From positions 1 through 28,255 of IMG/VR virus record IMGVR_UViG_3300043466_000983: 28,255 nucleotides of DNA; one strand, given 5' to 3'. This DNA comes from a virus. Of this stretch, positions 5,697 to 14,246 are shown piece after piece. The translations under genes and the position numbers were made by a program. Below the pieces are notes generated by a model. The model worked only from the letters and a program-made list of their open reading frames with translations. It ran no database searches and was not told the DNA's origin. How positions within the stretch are numbered: position 1 is the stretch's first letter; every line of letters starts with the position of its first letter.

Positions 5697-8137
5697 TGCT
5701 GGATCATACTAGCGATGCTTGCGCTTCCGATGTCTGCGATGCCGCTCGCGCCAGACTTCTGCCACGCCGGGTTGGGAGCCGTGAACGGAACGGTGGTGGA
5801 GCATGTGACGCTCACGCCGTTCGGCGCGTACAGCCAGAAGAAACGCGCACCACCCTCTCCGATGATCTCATAGCACGGAGCAATCCCGCGCGGAGGAGTC
5901 ATCGTCACCTTTGCCTGTCCCGCTGGCGGGTTGTATTTCAGCACGCCGCCGTCGAAGTTGGTCTGTGGAGCCGTTGTGGTGTCATCCGACGAAATGCCGC
6001 GCATCACCTGCATCTCGCACAGGTTCAAGGCGAACCCCGACACACCAAACAGCGTCTCGTTGAACTCGTTCATCGGCTGAAAGGTTGGGAAGCGGTCGTT
6101 CGCCAATCCCACCTCGGTGATCTGATACAGCCAGATGACTCCGCTGCCATCTCGCGTCACTAGCGGATCGCCAGATGCGGCAAAGGAGGCTAGGAAGGTT
6201 CGCACGATGCCCTGACGGGGCAGCATGGCCTCGATGTTCAGGCTTCCCGCAGCCTTGCGGCAGCGGCTCAAGCCGAACGCAGACACGGATGGATGCTTGA
6301 TGAGATTCGGGAACAGCAGTTCGTCCTGCTTGTCACCCCAAATCTTGTACCGCACTTGATCCTTGAAGGGTGCGCCGAATGTCACTTCGTCCCAAGCCAG
6401 ACCCGGCGACGGGCTGCGATCCATCGGCCATCCAATGATCCCCTTGCCGCGTCCCGCGTCAGGCAGGCGAGCCATGTGCATCGTGCCGGAAATGCACTCA
6501 AGCAAGCGCGTGTAGCGATCCACAAGCGTCTGGTTGCGCTCCGACAGCGTTTCGCCATGCGGCATGAGCAGCCAGTTAGCATGTTCGATCTGCTCATAGT
6601 CGTAGTTCCACGGGTACTCAAGTTCGGTACTGTCCGTGGACGGAGTGAAGAACCCCCAATCAGTTGTAGCATTCGATACAACGCCAAAGAAGGCTGGCAT
6701 GTGATCGCCGATGTAGGCCGTTCGCGCTCTCTGGTCATTGAAACGCGATTGCGTGTTCATGTAGAACAGCGGCGAAGTTGCGCTGATAGGGTCGAGCGGC
6801 GGAGCCTCCACGCCATCCGCTGCGCGGAATCGCCTGAAGTCCACGATGGTCTTGGAGAGCCTGTCAGTCGTGGTTGTGATGCCGTAGGTGCTGCAATACA
6901 CGCTTGGATGCAGCGAGATGACCGACTGTGGGCAATGCAGGCTCAACAGATCCAGACCGCCAGCCGTGCGATAGGGCTGGTTCACATAGAGCCACGACAC
7001 CAGTTCGGCTTCAAAGTCTGTGGGCTTGGCCTCGCGCAGAATCAGCGTGGACGAGCGGCGATCCCATTGCCAGATGCAGCCCATGCGGCCCGCGATCTCG
7101 TCTAGAGCCTGTCCCACGGTCTTGCCGCGCAAGTCTAGGTTTGCCATGTCCCACTTGGAGTTTGGCGTGTAGGTCGCTGCCGTGTCGATGGTCTTGGCGT
7201 TGCCCTGCGCGTCGAATGACACGCGCTTGGTGGTGATGCCCACGCGGGTTCGATCAAGCCATACATTCTTGCTGCTCGTCACGGTTTCGATGATCGTGTC
7301 GATGATTTCCTTCGGCGTGAAGGTCTTCTGTGTGTACCACGGCTCGGGCATCGGAATGCCATTCAGGCGAGCAATCCAGTCACCCCATCTAGTCTCAAGG
7401 TCAGGCGACACCCACGGCTGCGTATTGTCCGGCGGGATCGTCGTGCTTTCCTTGACCGTGTTGGCGACGAAGTGCAGCGGATTATCCGCGAGCATGTTCC
7501 ATTGATCGAACGCAAAGCCGTCGAGAGAAGATGCTGCTTGCAGGTCGAGCATCTGCTGGTCTTGCAGATAGAACCGACCATCGACAAACTCCATGACATA
7601 CAGGGCAGGCTGATTCGGATCGCCGGGGATGTAGTTGACCAATTGGTTCAACGCGCCAGCGGACAGCATGACTTCCTGAATGCCGACGCAGAGCATGTTG
7701 TTCCATTGCATCGCTCGGCCAGATGCGATGGTGACTGTTGGGACGACAGACCCGCCCGATGGGATGATCGTTCCAGTCGTGTTGGTTTCCGGCTTTGAGT
7801 ATTCGCTAGAAGCAGATCCGTCTGGCTTGGGAGTGTCCGTGTTCGGCAAGTTGGCGAACGCCTCAAACAGATTCAGCGTCCACTTGTCATCTCGTCGCGC
7901 AGCGTCGAGCGTCTGGTACGGAGTGGTTCCGTATTCCGCTGCCGGAGCCGGGTACGCCACGAGAACCTTTGCTCTCGCGTAACGGCTCGCTCCAAAGAGC
8001 GGAGTAGTCACGCGATTGATCGATGTCACATCGTAGCCCACACCGGACAGGATCTCGTCAATCTCGGGGCCGCGCCGAACGATCTGCACGAAGTACCCGA
8101 GCGTTTCGTTCTTCAGCGTGGCTCCAAGGTTGCTCAT
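5693..8137 (-). CDS. Large tail hub / tail-tip protein candidate
   Basis: An 814-residue protein, the second largest in the window, encoded two genes after the tape-measure candidate. In tailed phages this position usually holds distal tail, hub or baseplate proteins. It has many aromatic residues and beta segments. About residues 345-380 (TVGQALDEIAGRMGCIWQW, then SSTLILREA) form a recognisable alpha-beta unit, the pattern of a small domain that packs against a hub ring. No enzymatic motif (peptidase or glycosidase) is evident. The start overlaps the stop of the upstream gene (ATGA, 8134-8137), so the two are probably made together. Assignment rests on gene order and size, and the family is not recognised. 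Confidence 0.6.
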   Translation of the reverse strand: MSNLGATLKNETLGYFVQIVRRGPEIDEILSGVGYDVTSINRVTTPLFGASRYARAKVLVAYPAPAAEYGTTPYQTLDAARRDDKWTLNLFEAFANLPNTDTPKPDGSASSEYSKPETNTTGTIIPSGGSVVPTVTIASGRAMQWNNMLCVGIQEVMLSAGALNQLVNYIPGDPNQPALYVMEFVDGRFYLQDQQMLDLQAASSLDGFAFDQWNMLADNPLHFVANTVKESTTIPPDNTQPWVSPDLETRWGDWIARLNGIPMPEPWYTQKTFTPKEIIDTIIETVTSSKNVWLDRTRVGITTKRVSFDAQGNAKTIDTAATYTPNSKWDMANLDLRGKTVGQALDEIAGRMGCIWQWDRRSSTLILREAKPTDFEAELVSWLYVNQPYRTAGGLDLLSLHCPQSVISLHPSVYCSTYGITTTTDRLSKTIVDFRRFRAADGVEAPPLDPISATSPLFYMNTQSRFNDQRARTAYIGDHMPAFFGVVSNATTDWGFFTPSTDSTELEYPWNYDYEQIEHANWLLMPHGETLSERNQTLVDRYTRLLECISGTMHMARLPDAGRGKGIIGWPMDRSPSPGLAWDEVTFGAPFKDQVRYKIWGDKQDELLFPNLIKHPSVSAFGLSRCRKAAGSLNIEAMLPRQGIVRTFLASFAASGDPLVTRDGSGVIWLYQITEVGLANDRFPTFQPMNEFNETLFGVSGFALNLCEMQVMRGISSDDTTTAPQTNFDGGVLKYNPPAGQAKVTMTPPRGIAPCYEIIGEGGARFFWLYAPNGVSVTCSTTVPFTAPNPAWQKSGASGIADIGSASIASMIQQ

Positions 8138-9981
8138 GCAGTTGTTCCGCCTGATCCGCTGCTACCAGCATTCTTCTTCACGAAGTAGTCCATCACGCTT
8201 GCCGTGCCCGTGTAGTCAGACTGGGCATCGTAGGTGTTGCCGCTAGCGTACAGGCTGCGCGGCGAATTGACCGACGCTGGCGCAAACACCTTGCGCTGGT
8301 TGGGCCTGCCCGACCCGTCCGTGTCCACATAGCGGCGCGTGCTTGTGCTAGATGCCACATTCAATCGGATCTCGCGCACAGCCACGATTGCGAAGGTGGG
8401 TTTGCCGGAAGCATCGACAGTCGTATTCTTGATGCTGATCTGTTGCGTGATGACCACGCCCTCTTCCCTGATGTCTTCCCACGGGATCGGTGGGTTTCGT
8501 TCGGTAGACACCATCTTGATGGTCTGCTTCACGATGACCACGGGTAGGCGGGTCTGGAACGGGAACTGCACGATGCCGCCGCAAGTCTCAAGCATGTCTA
8601 GGCCGGAGTCTGCGTGGTTGTAGATCGTCTCCGTCTCCAGATGCTTGATGGCGTTGTTTGTGTTCTTGATCTTGCCATCTGTTACAACGGGCTTGGTGAC
8701 TGAAGATCCATCCGCCTTCTTCACTTCTGCGTCAGGCTGCTTCGTGGCAACAACAAGAGTCTTGGTGTCCTTGTCCTCTGCGTTCCCATACACGACTGTC
8801 TGAATGATGTCCGGCAGAATGCAAGGATCGAACACAAGGCCCGATGTGTCCGAAACGAATGTGCCGCCGTTGGGATACGCGGCAACATATTTGCTTGCTC
8901 CAGCCGTGTGCGGATCTGCAAAGGCTTGCTTGACGATGGAAGGATCTAGAGTCTCGGAGGACTGGCCTTGCGCCGTCACCTTGAGTTCGATCTTGTTGCG
9001 CGTGAAGATGTTCGGTTCCGTAATCGACATCGACTGCACAAGATCATTCTTGAAGTCGATGCGAGATGCGGCCGCTTCGATTGCGACCTTCAGCAGATCG
9101 CGCGGCTCCGTCTTGACATCGCCTTCAAAGGTGGCGGTGAAGTTCTTCGTGCCTAGCGGGCTGTCTAAACTGCGCTCGTAAGAGAACGAAGCATCGCCCA
9201 TCAGCACCGGGAACTTCAGTTCGCGGAACACAAGCCGATCTTCAATGCTGAATGTCAGCGTTCGCAAATCCGCAGACAGCGTGTAGTCCTGCCGCATTCG
9301 CCGGAAGCCATCGAATGGCTTGCCGGAGATGAGAGCGCGATACATGTCCGGCGAGTTGCCTGCATCGGGCGTTACTGCACCGTTGGTCGGCACGCTCGGA
9401 AGGACTTCCGGGTTGCTGTTCTTGTATGGCGCGGTGGTTCCGCTAGTGCTGGTTGGCTTGCGGTTCGATACCGTCAGCGTGCCGCTGCGCGTCATCGTGA
9501 TGAAGCCAGCCTCATCAATCGACTGCGACACGCTCATGTCGAACCGCTGAATGCGCGTGCCACCACAACCAAAGAATGAGTAGGTGAACGACACAAGCGA
9601 AACGGTCGCGCCAGAACCGCCGTGGATGTCTGTGATGTTCACAGATGGAATTGGGCCGTTTCGTGTGTCACCAACCGTGGTGTCATCCGATCCGTTTGCC
9701 AGCGTGTACCAAGTCCCGGTCGCGTCATCGAACTGGAACTCCAACTTGCCGCGCGGCGCGTTGAACTGGTTGCGGATGAGGTCAATCGCACCGCTGCCGC
9801 TTGAGAACGGGTTGCCTTCGATGTATCCGGTTCCCTCAATCGTCTGCTTGCGCCCGGTTCGATTGAATCCGTCGCCCTCGTAGAGATTTTCCACATTGAA
9901 CCGCGTCACCTTCACGCCAGTCAGCGTGTAAGCAGTCGCAGTACCGCCAGAAGCAGCCGGAGGGGTGTAGCGAAGTTTCAA
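8134..9981 (-). CDS. Large tail structural protein (hub or distal tail candidate)
   Basis: A 615-residue protein starting with TTG at 9981, which overlaps the stop of the tape-measure gene (TTGA), with AAGGAG nine bases upstream. The N-terminal part (KLRYTPPAASGGTATAYTLT) and much of the rest read as repeated beta hairpins rich in Thr, Ser and Asp. The C-terminus is a flexible Ser-Gly tail (KKNAGSSGSGGTTA). It has no transmembrane helix and no motif that I recognise. By position between the tape measure and the 814-residue protein it should belong to the tail tip, for instance the distal tail or hub component. Alternatives such as a receptor-binding protein cannot be excluded. Confidence 0.6.
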   Translation of the reverse strand: MKLRYTPPAASGGTATAYTLTGVKVTRFNVENLYEGDGFNRTGRKQTIEGTGYIEGNPFSSGSGAIDLIRNQFNAPRGKLEFQFDDATGTWYTLANGSDDTTVGDTRNGPIPSVNITDIHGGSGATVSLVSFTYSFFGCGGTRIQRFDMSVSQSIDEAGFITMTRSGTLTVSNRKPTSTSGTTAPYKNSNPEVLPSVPTNGAVTPDAGNSPDMYRALISGKPFDGFRRMRQDYTLSADLRTLTFSIEDRLVFRELKFPVLMGDASFSYERSLDSPLGTKNFTATFEGDVKTEPRDLLKVAIEAAASRIDFKNDLVQSMSITEPNIFTRNKIELKVTAQGQSSETLDPSIVKQAFADPHTAGASKYVAAYPNGGTFVSDTSGLVFDPCILPDIIQTVVYGNAEDKDTKTLVVATKQPDAEVKKADGSSVTKPVVTDGKIKNTNNAIKHLETETIYNHADSGLDMLETCGGIVQFPFQTRLPVVIVKQTIKMVSTERNPPIPWEDIREEGVVITQQISIKNTTVDASGKPTFAIVAVREIRLNVASSTSTRRYVDTDGSGRPNQRKVFAPASVNSPRSLYASGNTYDAQSDYTGTASVMDYFVKKNAGSSGSGGTTA

Positions 9982-10952
9982 GGTACGGCACTCCTTGTCC
10001 TGTATCCATGCGATGCGCTCGCACCGATACCAGCCGCAAGCGCATCAAGCGTGTCCGTCGCCCATGCGTTGACATTCTGCTTCTGCGTTGCCTGCTTGAC
10101 CATCTGCGAGATGTTGAGCAGCGTGCCGCCAACCTGTGAGACACCAGCACCAACAGACGAGAAGCCAGTACCGATAGCGTTCGCCATACCCGCGAGGATG
10201 CCGCCCGGATCCATCCATGACGGAATGTTGGTCGAAAGCGCGGACAGCATGGAGCCGAGCGTCTGGAGTCCCTGCCCAATCACGGACAGGATGCTGCCAA
10301 GGATTCCGGCAATCCATTGGATGACCGTGGCGATGATCGACACGCCTAGTTCAACCAGTTTGAGAATCGGAATGACGATAGCCATCAGAGCCGTCTTGAT
10401 GAACAGCATGATGGGCTGAACGCCGTTCATGATGCTGCGCCAGATGGTCGAAACGGTCGTGTACAGCGGGCCAAGAATCTTGGCCTCTTTCATGTCGCGC
10501 TGGAGTTCGCCCAACTTGTTCAGGGCATTCTCATTCGCCATCGCTGCATTGACTCGCGCGAGTTCGGAAACACGCGACAGGACATTGCTGACCAGAGAAC
10601 TGATGCCAGCCACAATCGCGGTCACGCCCGCCACAGCGATTCCGATTGCCGCGACACCGCCGACGAGCGCAGCCGTACCAACGCCACCCGCACCAGCCGC
10701 TCCGATGGCTTCGGCAGCACCGCCAGCCGCGCTCAATGTTCCGCGAATGCCGCCTCCCTGCGTGATGGAAGTGAACACATCCTTGAGCGTTCCAAACTTC
10801 TTGAAGGCTTCCTCAACGCCCTTCAACGGCTCAAGCGCAAATTTCTCCGCCTTCTTGATTGGAGACTCTGCGCCCGCACCGCCGCCTGCGCCGCCCGTGA
10901 TAGCGGACGAGATCACGCGAAGGTCAATGTGTCCAAGGGATTCGTCAGCCAT
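9978..10952 (-). CDS. Short tape measure-like protein
   Basis: A 324-residue protein with the usual features of a tape measure. It has a Gly/Ala-rich N-terminal region, a charged helix (EKFALEPLKGVEEAFKKFG) and two long hydrophobic stretches (about 90-125, AALVGGVAAIGIAVAGVTAI, and about 185-225, IVIPILKLVELGVSIIATVI). Between and after them are helices with regular Ser/Gly/Met content. It lies downstream of the tail tube and the frameshifted chaperone genes and upstream of two large tail-tip candidates, which is the standard place. The length is small: at about 1.5 angstrom per residue the tail would be near 50 nm. The start at 10952 has AGGA nine bases upstream and overlaps the preceding gene by eight bases. 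Confidence 0.65.
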   Translation of the reverse strand: MADESLGHIDLRVISSAITGGAGGGAGAESPIKKAEKFALEPLKGVEEAFKKFGTLKDVFTSITQGGGIRGTLSAAGGAAEAIGAAGAGGVGTAALVGGVAAIGIAVAGVTAIVAGISSLVSNVLSRVSELARVNAAMANENALNKLGELQRDMKEAKILGPLYTTVSTIWRSIMNGVQPIMLFIKTALMAIVIPILKLVELGVSIIATVIQWIAGILGSILSVIGQGLQTLGSMLSALSTNIPSWMDPGGILAGMANAIGTGFSSVGAGVSQVGGTLLNISQMVKQATQKQNVNAWATDTLDALAAGIGASASHGYRTRSAVP

Positions 10953-11406
10953 CGGCCATGATCCTCACAAATGAACGCATGGTCGCCGATGCACTCACCA
11001 TCCCGGTCGTGTCATCGTGCGTGCCTGCGTCGATCTTCATCCATACCTGACCGCTGCTACCCGTGTTCGGCACATAGCCGATCAAGGCTTCGGCAGCAGC
11101 GTTGGCGGTCAAGAACGCGCTCTTGTTGTCTACAAGGCTTTCGGTCATGCGCTTGGCGAAGTCGTACTCAACCTTCACCACGGCATGCACTCGGTAGTCG
11201 ATGAGCGACACATTCAAGCCCGACATGTCGCCAGCAGCCGACAGGCTGATGGGTTCGATCTGAATGTTCGGAACAGCCGAATCCTGCAATCGCAACTTGT
11301 CCACGACGAACACGCGATTGGATGCGTAGGAGAGTTGCGTTGCAATCCGTCCCGCGATGGCGGAGAAGAACGCACCGAGCGTCGTGCTGGTGGTAATGCT
11401 GCTCAC
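10945..11406 (-). CDS. Probable tail completion or minor tail protein
   Basis: A 153-residue protein starting with GTG inside the stop of the upstream gene (GTGA, 11403-11406). After a helix (LGAFFSAIAGRIATQLSYAS) come strands (RVFVVDKLRL, NIQIEPISLS), a long beta region (SLIDYRVHAVVKVEYDF), a helix (SAFLTANAAAEALIGY) and closing strands ending in MRSFVRIMADG. This alpha-beta layout and length resemble tail terminator/completion proteins, but I do not recognise an exact family. Its place next to the tape-measure candidate fits a tail role. Confidence 0.5.
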   Translation of the reverse strand: MSSITTSTTLGAFFSAIAGRIATQLSYASNRVFVVDKLRLQDSAVPNIQIEPISLSAAGDMSGLNVSLIDYRVHAVVKVEYDFAKRMTESLVDNKSAFLTANAAAEALIGYVPNTGSSGQVWMKIDAGTHDDTTGMVSASATMRSFVRIMADG

Positions 11407-12683
11407 GGGATGACGCTGTTTGTGATCGTGCCAGTCGAACCCGTTGGAAGTTCAATTCCGTTGGCAAACGGAGCGAAGAACCGCTCGGTGTAGGTCAGGA
11501 CATTCGACTGGTAGTTGTTGGAGATCGCCACCGTCGCGTAGTCGCCGATGCGCCAGTCAACATCTCCTCCGATGATCTGGATGAACTGGCCGTTCGTGCC
11601 AGCCTGCGGAGGCACAAACACGAACGCGCAGTCGATGGCCTTGACGCAGCCCACATCCTGATCAAAGCGGAACTCCATCGTGACTGTTGTTGCAGGTGCA
11701 TCGAATGGCATTTGATACGAGAACACATTCAATGCCCACGATGTTGTGAGCAACGCTGCATCTGACTCAACCAAATCTCCGTTGGGAGTTGTCAATGCCA
11801 TTGCCAAATCGCGAGTCTGCGTTCCGCTCACTTTCTTGGCCCAAAACCCATAGATAATTCTTTTTCCGGGGCCAAGCACAACTTGTGCGCTCGTCTGCGA
11901 GATTGTTCCAGTAACAGATCCGCTGTGCTGAAGCGCAGAACCGTTGCGGAATGTTCCTGTAGACAGTTGAGATAGAGATGCAGCACCAGTCACAACCGTC
12001 CAACTATCCGGCACGCCACCCGTGAAGGAATCAAAGCCGCCGTTGGTCAGCGTGTTCTGCGAATCGTTGTAGTCGCTGCTCGCAAGCGTCAGGGCTGCGC
12101 CACTACCACCCGGCCAGTCGTAGGAGGTCACATCCGTCACCCGCGTGCCGCCCGTGATCTGAAACACCTCGCGGCCCAGAGTTGCGCCCGTCGTGGTGTC
12201 GCTGACGCATTGAATCCGAATCGTCTCGGTTGGAGACATCTGCGACGGCGTGCCGTGGAGAATGATCTTGCCCGTGCCGACATTTGCAGCCGCATAGGAC
12301 ACGCTGCCCTGCGTGATGACATTCTGATAGATGGTCTGACTAGCCGCTCGCATCTGGCGATTCAGTTCCACCATCGAAGGCGTGACCGCCTTGTAGATGT
12401 TGGCATTGTCCGCGTAGATCATTTCGATCAGCGTCTTTGCTCCCGAGTCGATGACGCGCTGCACGGAAGAATCTGTGGTCGCGGTCAGGTTCAGGAAGTA
12501 GTCAAGAACCTGCGAGATCATGTAGCGCGTCGATGCGTCGTACTGCGCGTCAAGACCGGAGGAGGTGAAGGAGCCTGTACCCTTCACCCGGTCGAGGAGC
12601 GTATTGCGCGCGTCAATCTGCGCCTTCGCCATCCCCATCAGTTTGCCAATTCGGTTGTAGAGCGTGGTCAGCGAGATTGCCAT
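11403..12683 (-). CDS. Structural protein with CBM-like domain (paralogue of the gene at 2963-4327)
   Basis: A 426-residue protein with GAGGA upstream of the ATG at 12683. The N-terminal 120 residues are helical (LTTLYNRIGKLMGMAKAQ). Residues 125-205 are beta rich with ETIRIQC and WPGGSG. Residues 210-358 look like a CBM4/9-type jelly roll starting with LTNGGFDSF and PDSWTVVTG. The C-terminal part (GDVDWRIGDY, GIELP) matches the last gene of the operon. The jelly-roll part has markedly lower GC (87 of 180 bases at 11701-11880) than the part encoding the preceding region (39 of 60 at 12121-12180), as if the domain was acquired separately. A virion protein exposed to host glycans is likely. Its position between the tail chaperones and the tape measure is unusual. 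Confidence 0.7.
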   Translation of the reverse strand: MAISLTTLYNRIGKLMGMAKAQIDARNTLLDRVKGTGSFTSSGLDAQYDASTRYMISQVLDYFLNLTATTDSSVQRVIDSGAKTLIEMIYADNANIYKAVTPSMVELNRQMRAASQTIYQNVITQGSVSYAAANVGTGKIILHGTPSQMSPTETIRIQCVSDTTTGATLGREVFQITGGTRVTDVTSYDWPGGSGAALTLASSDYNDSQNTLTNGGFDSFTGGVPDSWTVVTGAASLSQLSTGTFRNGSALQHSGSVTGTISQTSAQVVLGPGKRIIYGFWAKKVSGTQTRDLAMALTTPNGDLVESDAALLTTSWALNVFSYQMPFDAPATTVTMEFRFDQDVGCVKAIDCAFVFVPPQAGTNGQFIQIIGGDVDWRIGDYATVAISNNYQSNVLTYTERFFAPFANGIELPTGSTGTITNSVIP

Positions 12684-12937
12684 TGGTTAGTCCTCAATGC
12701 GTCCAATGATGCCGCAATCTGCGCCTTGACGCTAGGTTTCTTGCCCACCAGCGACGGCGCAAAGTTCGTGAGCGCATCCTTGCCGCTCATCACGATTCCA
12801 ACGCCCTGCATGATTGGCACAGCCTTCCATGCGTTTGCAACTCCAAGGTTCGCCATCATTCCCAAGGCAACATCGGCAGGCAGTTGCCAAGGAGTAACAC
12901 CGTAGACAGCGGCGAATATCGCTACGGTGCGCCAGCG
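12668..12937 (-). CDS. Tail assembly chaperone, -1 frame extension (gpGT-like)
   Basis: This 89-residue extension is read after a -1 ribosomal frameshift at the GGGAAAC heptamer (12937-12943). It joins residue 80 of the upstream frame to RWRTVAIFAAVYGVTPWQLP and continues through LGMMANLGVANAWKAVP to the stop at 12668, for a fused product of 169 residues. By analogy with lambda G and GT, the fused form would hold the tape measure while the short form coats it. A start in this frame exists (TTG at 12865, ATG at 12859), but it would omit the well-composed segment just after the shift. The open frame runs straight into the slippery site with no stop, which supports fusion. Confidence 0.8.
   Translation of the reverse strand, partial: RWRTVAIFAAVYGVTPWQLPADVALGMMANLGVANAWKAVPIMQGVGIVMSGKDALTNFAPSLVGKKPSVKAQIAASLDALRTNQWQSR
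12898..12929 (-). promoter_or_regulatory. Stimulatory stem-loop for -1 frameshifting
   Basis: Reading the - strand, CACCGTAG (12929-12922) pairs perfectly with CTACGGTG (12905-12898), an 8-bp stem enclosing 16 bases that can form a small inner GCGA/TCGC hairpin. It begins seven bases after the slippery heptamer, within the usual 5-9 base range, so a stalled ribosome would have its decoding site on the heptamer. The stop codon of the short form lies inside the stem. Confidence 0.75.
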
Positions 12938-13176
12938 TTTCCCAAGGACTTGAGGCTCATCGTCACGCGAAGCGCAAGAGCAAGCGTTTCGGTGGGAGTC
13001 AAAGCCTCGGCCTCGGACTGCGGACGAATGGCGTTGCGCGTGGCTTGAATCAAGTTCTCGCGCGTCGGATTCTCCTCGGCTCCCATCATGGTGAGTTCAG
13101 AGAGAACCAATAGCGCGTCGATCTTCACCACCTTGTCGCCGACGGGGTATTCCTGAATGAACTGGTTTTCGGTCAT
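12922..13176 (-). CDS. Tail assembly chaperone, short form (gpG-like)
   Basis: An 84-residue protein (MTENQFIQEYPVGDKVVKID...) encoded directly after the tail-tube candidate, whose stop overlaps its start as TGATG. It is acidic and helical (DALLVLSELTMMGAEE, ENLIQATRNAI, TETLALALRVTMSL), as expected for the short tail chaperone. In siphoviruses and Mu-like phages this gene sits between tail tube and tape measure and is extended by a ribosomal frameshift. The slippery site lies at the end of the reading frame. No exact family is recognised, but position, size and frameshift signal agree. Confidence 0.8.
   Translation of the reverse strand: MTENQFIQEYPVGDKVVKIDALLVLSELTMMGAEENPTRENLIQATRNAIRPQSEAEALTPTETLALALRVTMSLKSLGNAGAP
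12937..12943 (-). other. Slippery heptamer for programmed -1 frameshift
   Basis: On the - strand the zero frame reads TTG GGA AAC, that is G GGA AAC, the X XXY YYZ pattern needed for simultaneous tRNA slippage. Lambda uses the closely related GGGAAAG between G and T. It lies four codons plus a stop from the end of the short chaperone frame. Confidence 0.85.
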
Positions 13177-13694
13177 CAGGTGATTGTATACACCGTGCTG
13201 TCAGCCGCGTCTGCGTCCGGCAGGGCTTCTGCACGAACCACGATCCGGTTGGCCTTGTTGCCGAAGTCGGTATGGTTGAGAGCCAGCAGGCGGCAACGGA
13301 ACACCTCCACGGTCTTCTGTCCCGCCGCCGTGCTGTCTGGCAGCAGTTTGACGCTGAAGGTAGTGTCGCCCGTGATACCGGGCTTCAGAACCGAACCAAC
13401 CTTGGGGTATGCGTAGGTTCCGCTGGTCTGTCCGCCGTCGATGGCAGCAATCACAGTCTCAAAGTTGGTGCGATCAATCAGCACCAGCGAGAACGAAACG
13501 GTCGCCTTTGCGCCCGTGCGGATGACTTCCGCTGGCATCGTGCCAAACTCATTCGTGAAGATGTCCACATACTGATATTCGCTCTCAATACGGAACAGGT
13601 CGTCGTTATCGCCGCGACCGACCGTGGCGTATGAGCCGCCTGCGGCCTTCATCTGGATGGTGTGCGGGCCTGTGACTTCGAATGCTGTTGCCAT
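13176..13694 (-). CDS. Probable major tail tube protein
   Basis: A 172-residue protein with a strong ribosome site (AGGAGG, seven bases before the ATG). It is almost all beta (HTIQMKAAGG, YQYVDIFTNEFG, KATVSFSLVLIDRTNFETVI, TFSVKLLP, VEVFRCRLLALNHTDFG, NRIVVRAEALPD), the fold expected for a tail-tube subunit. Its place right before the frameshifted chaperones is the canonical position. The strong ribosome site fits a protein needed in many copies. I cannot name a specific family from sequence alone. A tail terminator or other beta-barrel virion protein is the main alternative. Confidence 0.65.
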   Translation of the reverse strand: MATAFEVTGPHTIQMKAAGGSYATVGRGDNDDLFRIESEYQYVDIFTNEFGTMPAEVIRTGAKATVSFSLVLIDRTNFETVIAAIDGGQTSGTYAYPKVGSVLKPGITGDTTFSVKLLPDSTAAGQKTVEVFRCRLLALNHTDFGNKANRIVVRAEALPDADAADSTVYTIT

Positions 13695-13715
13695 TGGGAT
13701 TCCTCCTGTTTGATT

Positions 13716-14246
13716 CTAACGCGCACCCAGAGCGCGAGCGATAGCGCGAGCCAACTCGGCCTTCGCAGTCGATGGCATGGCGAAGATGGGGCGAGGCGGG
13801 ACGGTTACGCCGCTCTTCGCGTACACATACTCTCTAGCCTTGAGTGCCTTGGGATCGCGCCGGACAGCACCACGGGTGAACGGGATGAAGTTGCCGCCGC
13901 TCGTCTTGAAGCCGTGATGCTGGAACACCGCATAGAGCGGGCCGCGCAGGAACAGACGCACGCCGTTCGGGATCTCCTGAATCGTCCCGTTCAGGCTCTG
14001 GAGGAGATTGCCCGTGTCGGCCAGCGGCACGCCACCAGCCCGGTAGTGGGGCAGATCGACCTGCTTACGGTTCTTGCCCCGGCCCTTCCAAACCTTGATG
14101 GTGGCCGTGTCGGCCCACAGGCGGGCGTAGCCGCCCACATCCGCGCCTCGCGTGCGGATGCGCTGCTTGGCCTGCTTGACCAGCACAAGAGCCACATTGG
14201 CCCCCTTGCTGCCCAGCCGCCGGACTAGTTCGCGCCCTAGATCCAT
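13716..14246 (-). CDS. Phage virion morphogenesis / head-tail joining protein
   Basis: A 176-residue protein resembling the virion-morphogenesis (Mu gpG) and HK97 gp10 type connector families. It has a basic helical N-terminus (VLVKQAKQRIRTRGADVGG), then the typical region PLADTGNLLQSLNGTI, the strand-turn GPLYAVFQHHGFKTS, and near the end TVPPRPIFAMP followed by a closing helix. These proteins complete the tail or join it to the head. The start overlaps the stop of the upstream gene (TGATG at 14244-14248). It sits between the gp36-like connector and the tail tube, the expected order. Confidence 0.75.
   Translation of the reverse strand: MDLGRELVRRLGSKGANVALVLVKQAKQRIRTRGADVGGYARLWADTATIKVWKGRGKNRKQVDLPHYRAGGVPLADTGNLLQSLNGTIQEIPNGVRLFLRGPLYAVFQHHGFKTSGGNFIPFTRGAVRRDPKALKAREYVYAKSGVTVPPRPIFAMPSTAKAELARAIARALGAR

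Noticed and set aside
12668-12865. Separate small gene starting at TTG 12865
   Set aside because: The same frame is open upstream to the slippery site and encodes good protein there, so it is better read as the frameshift extension.
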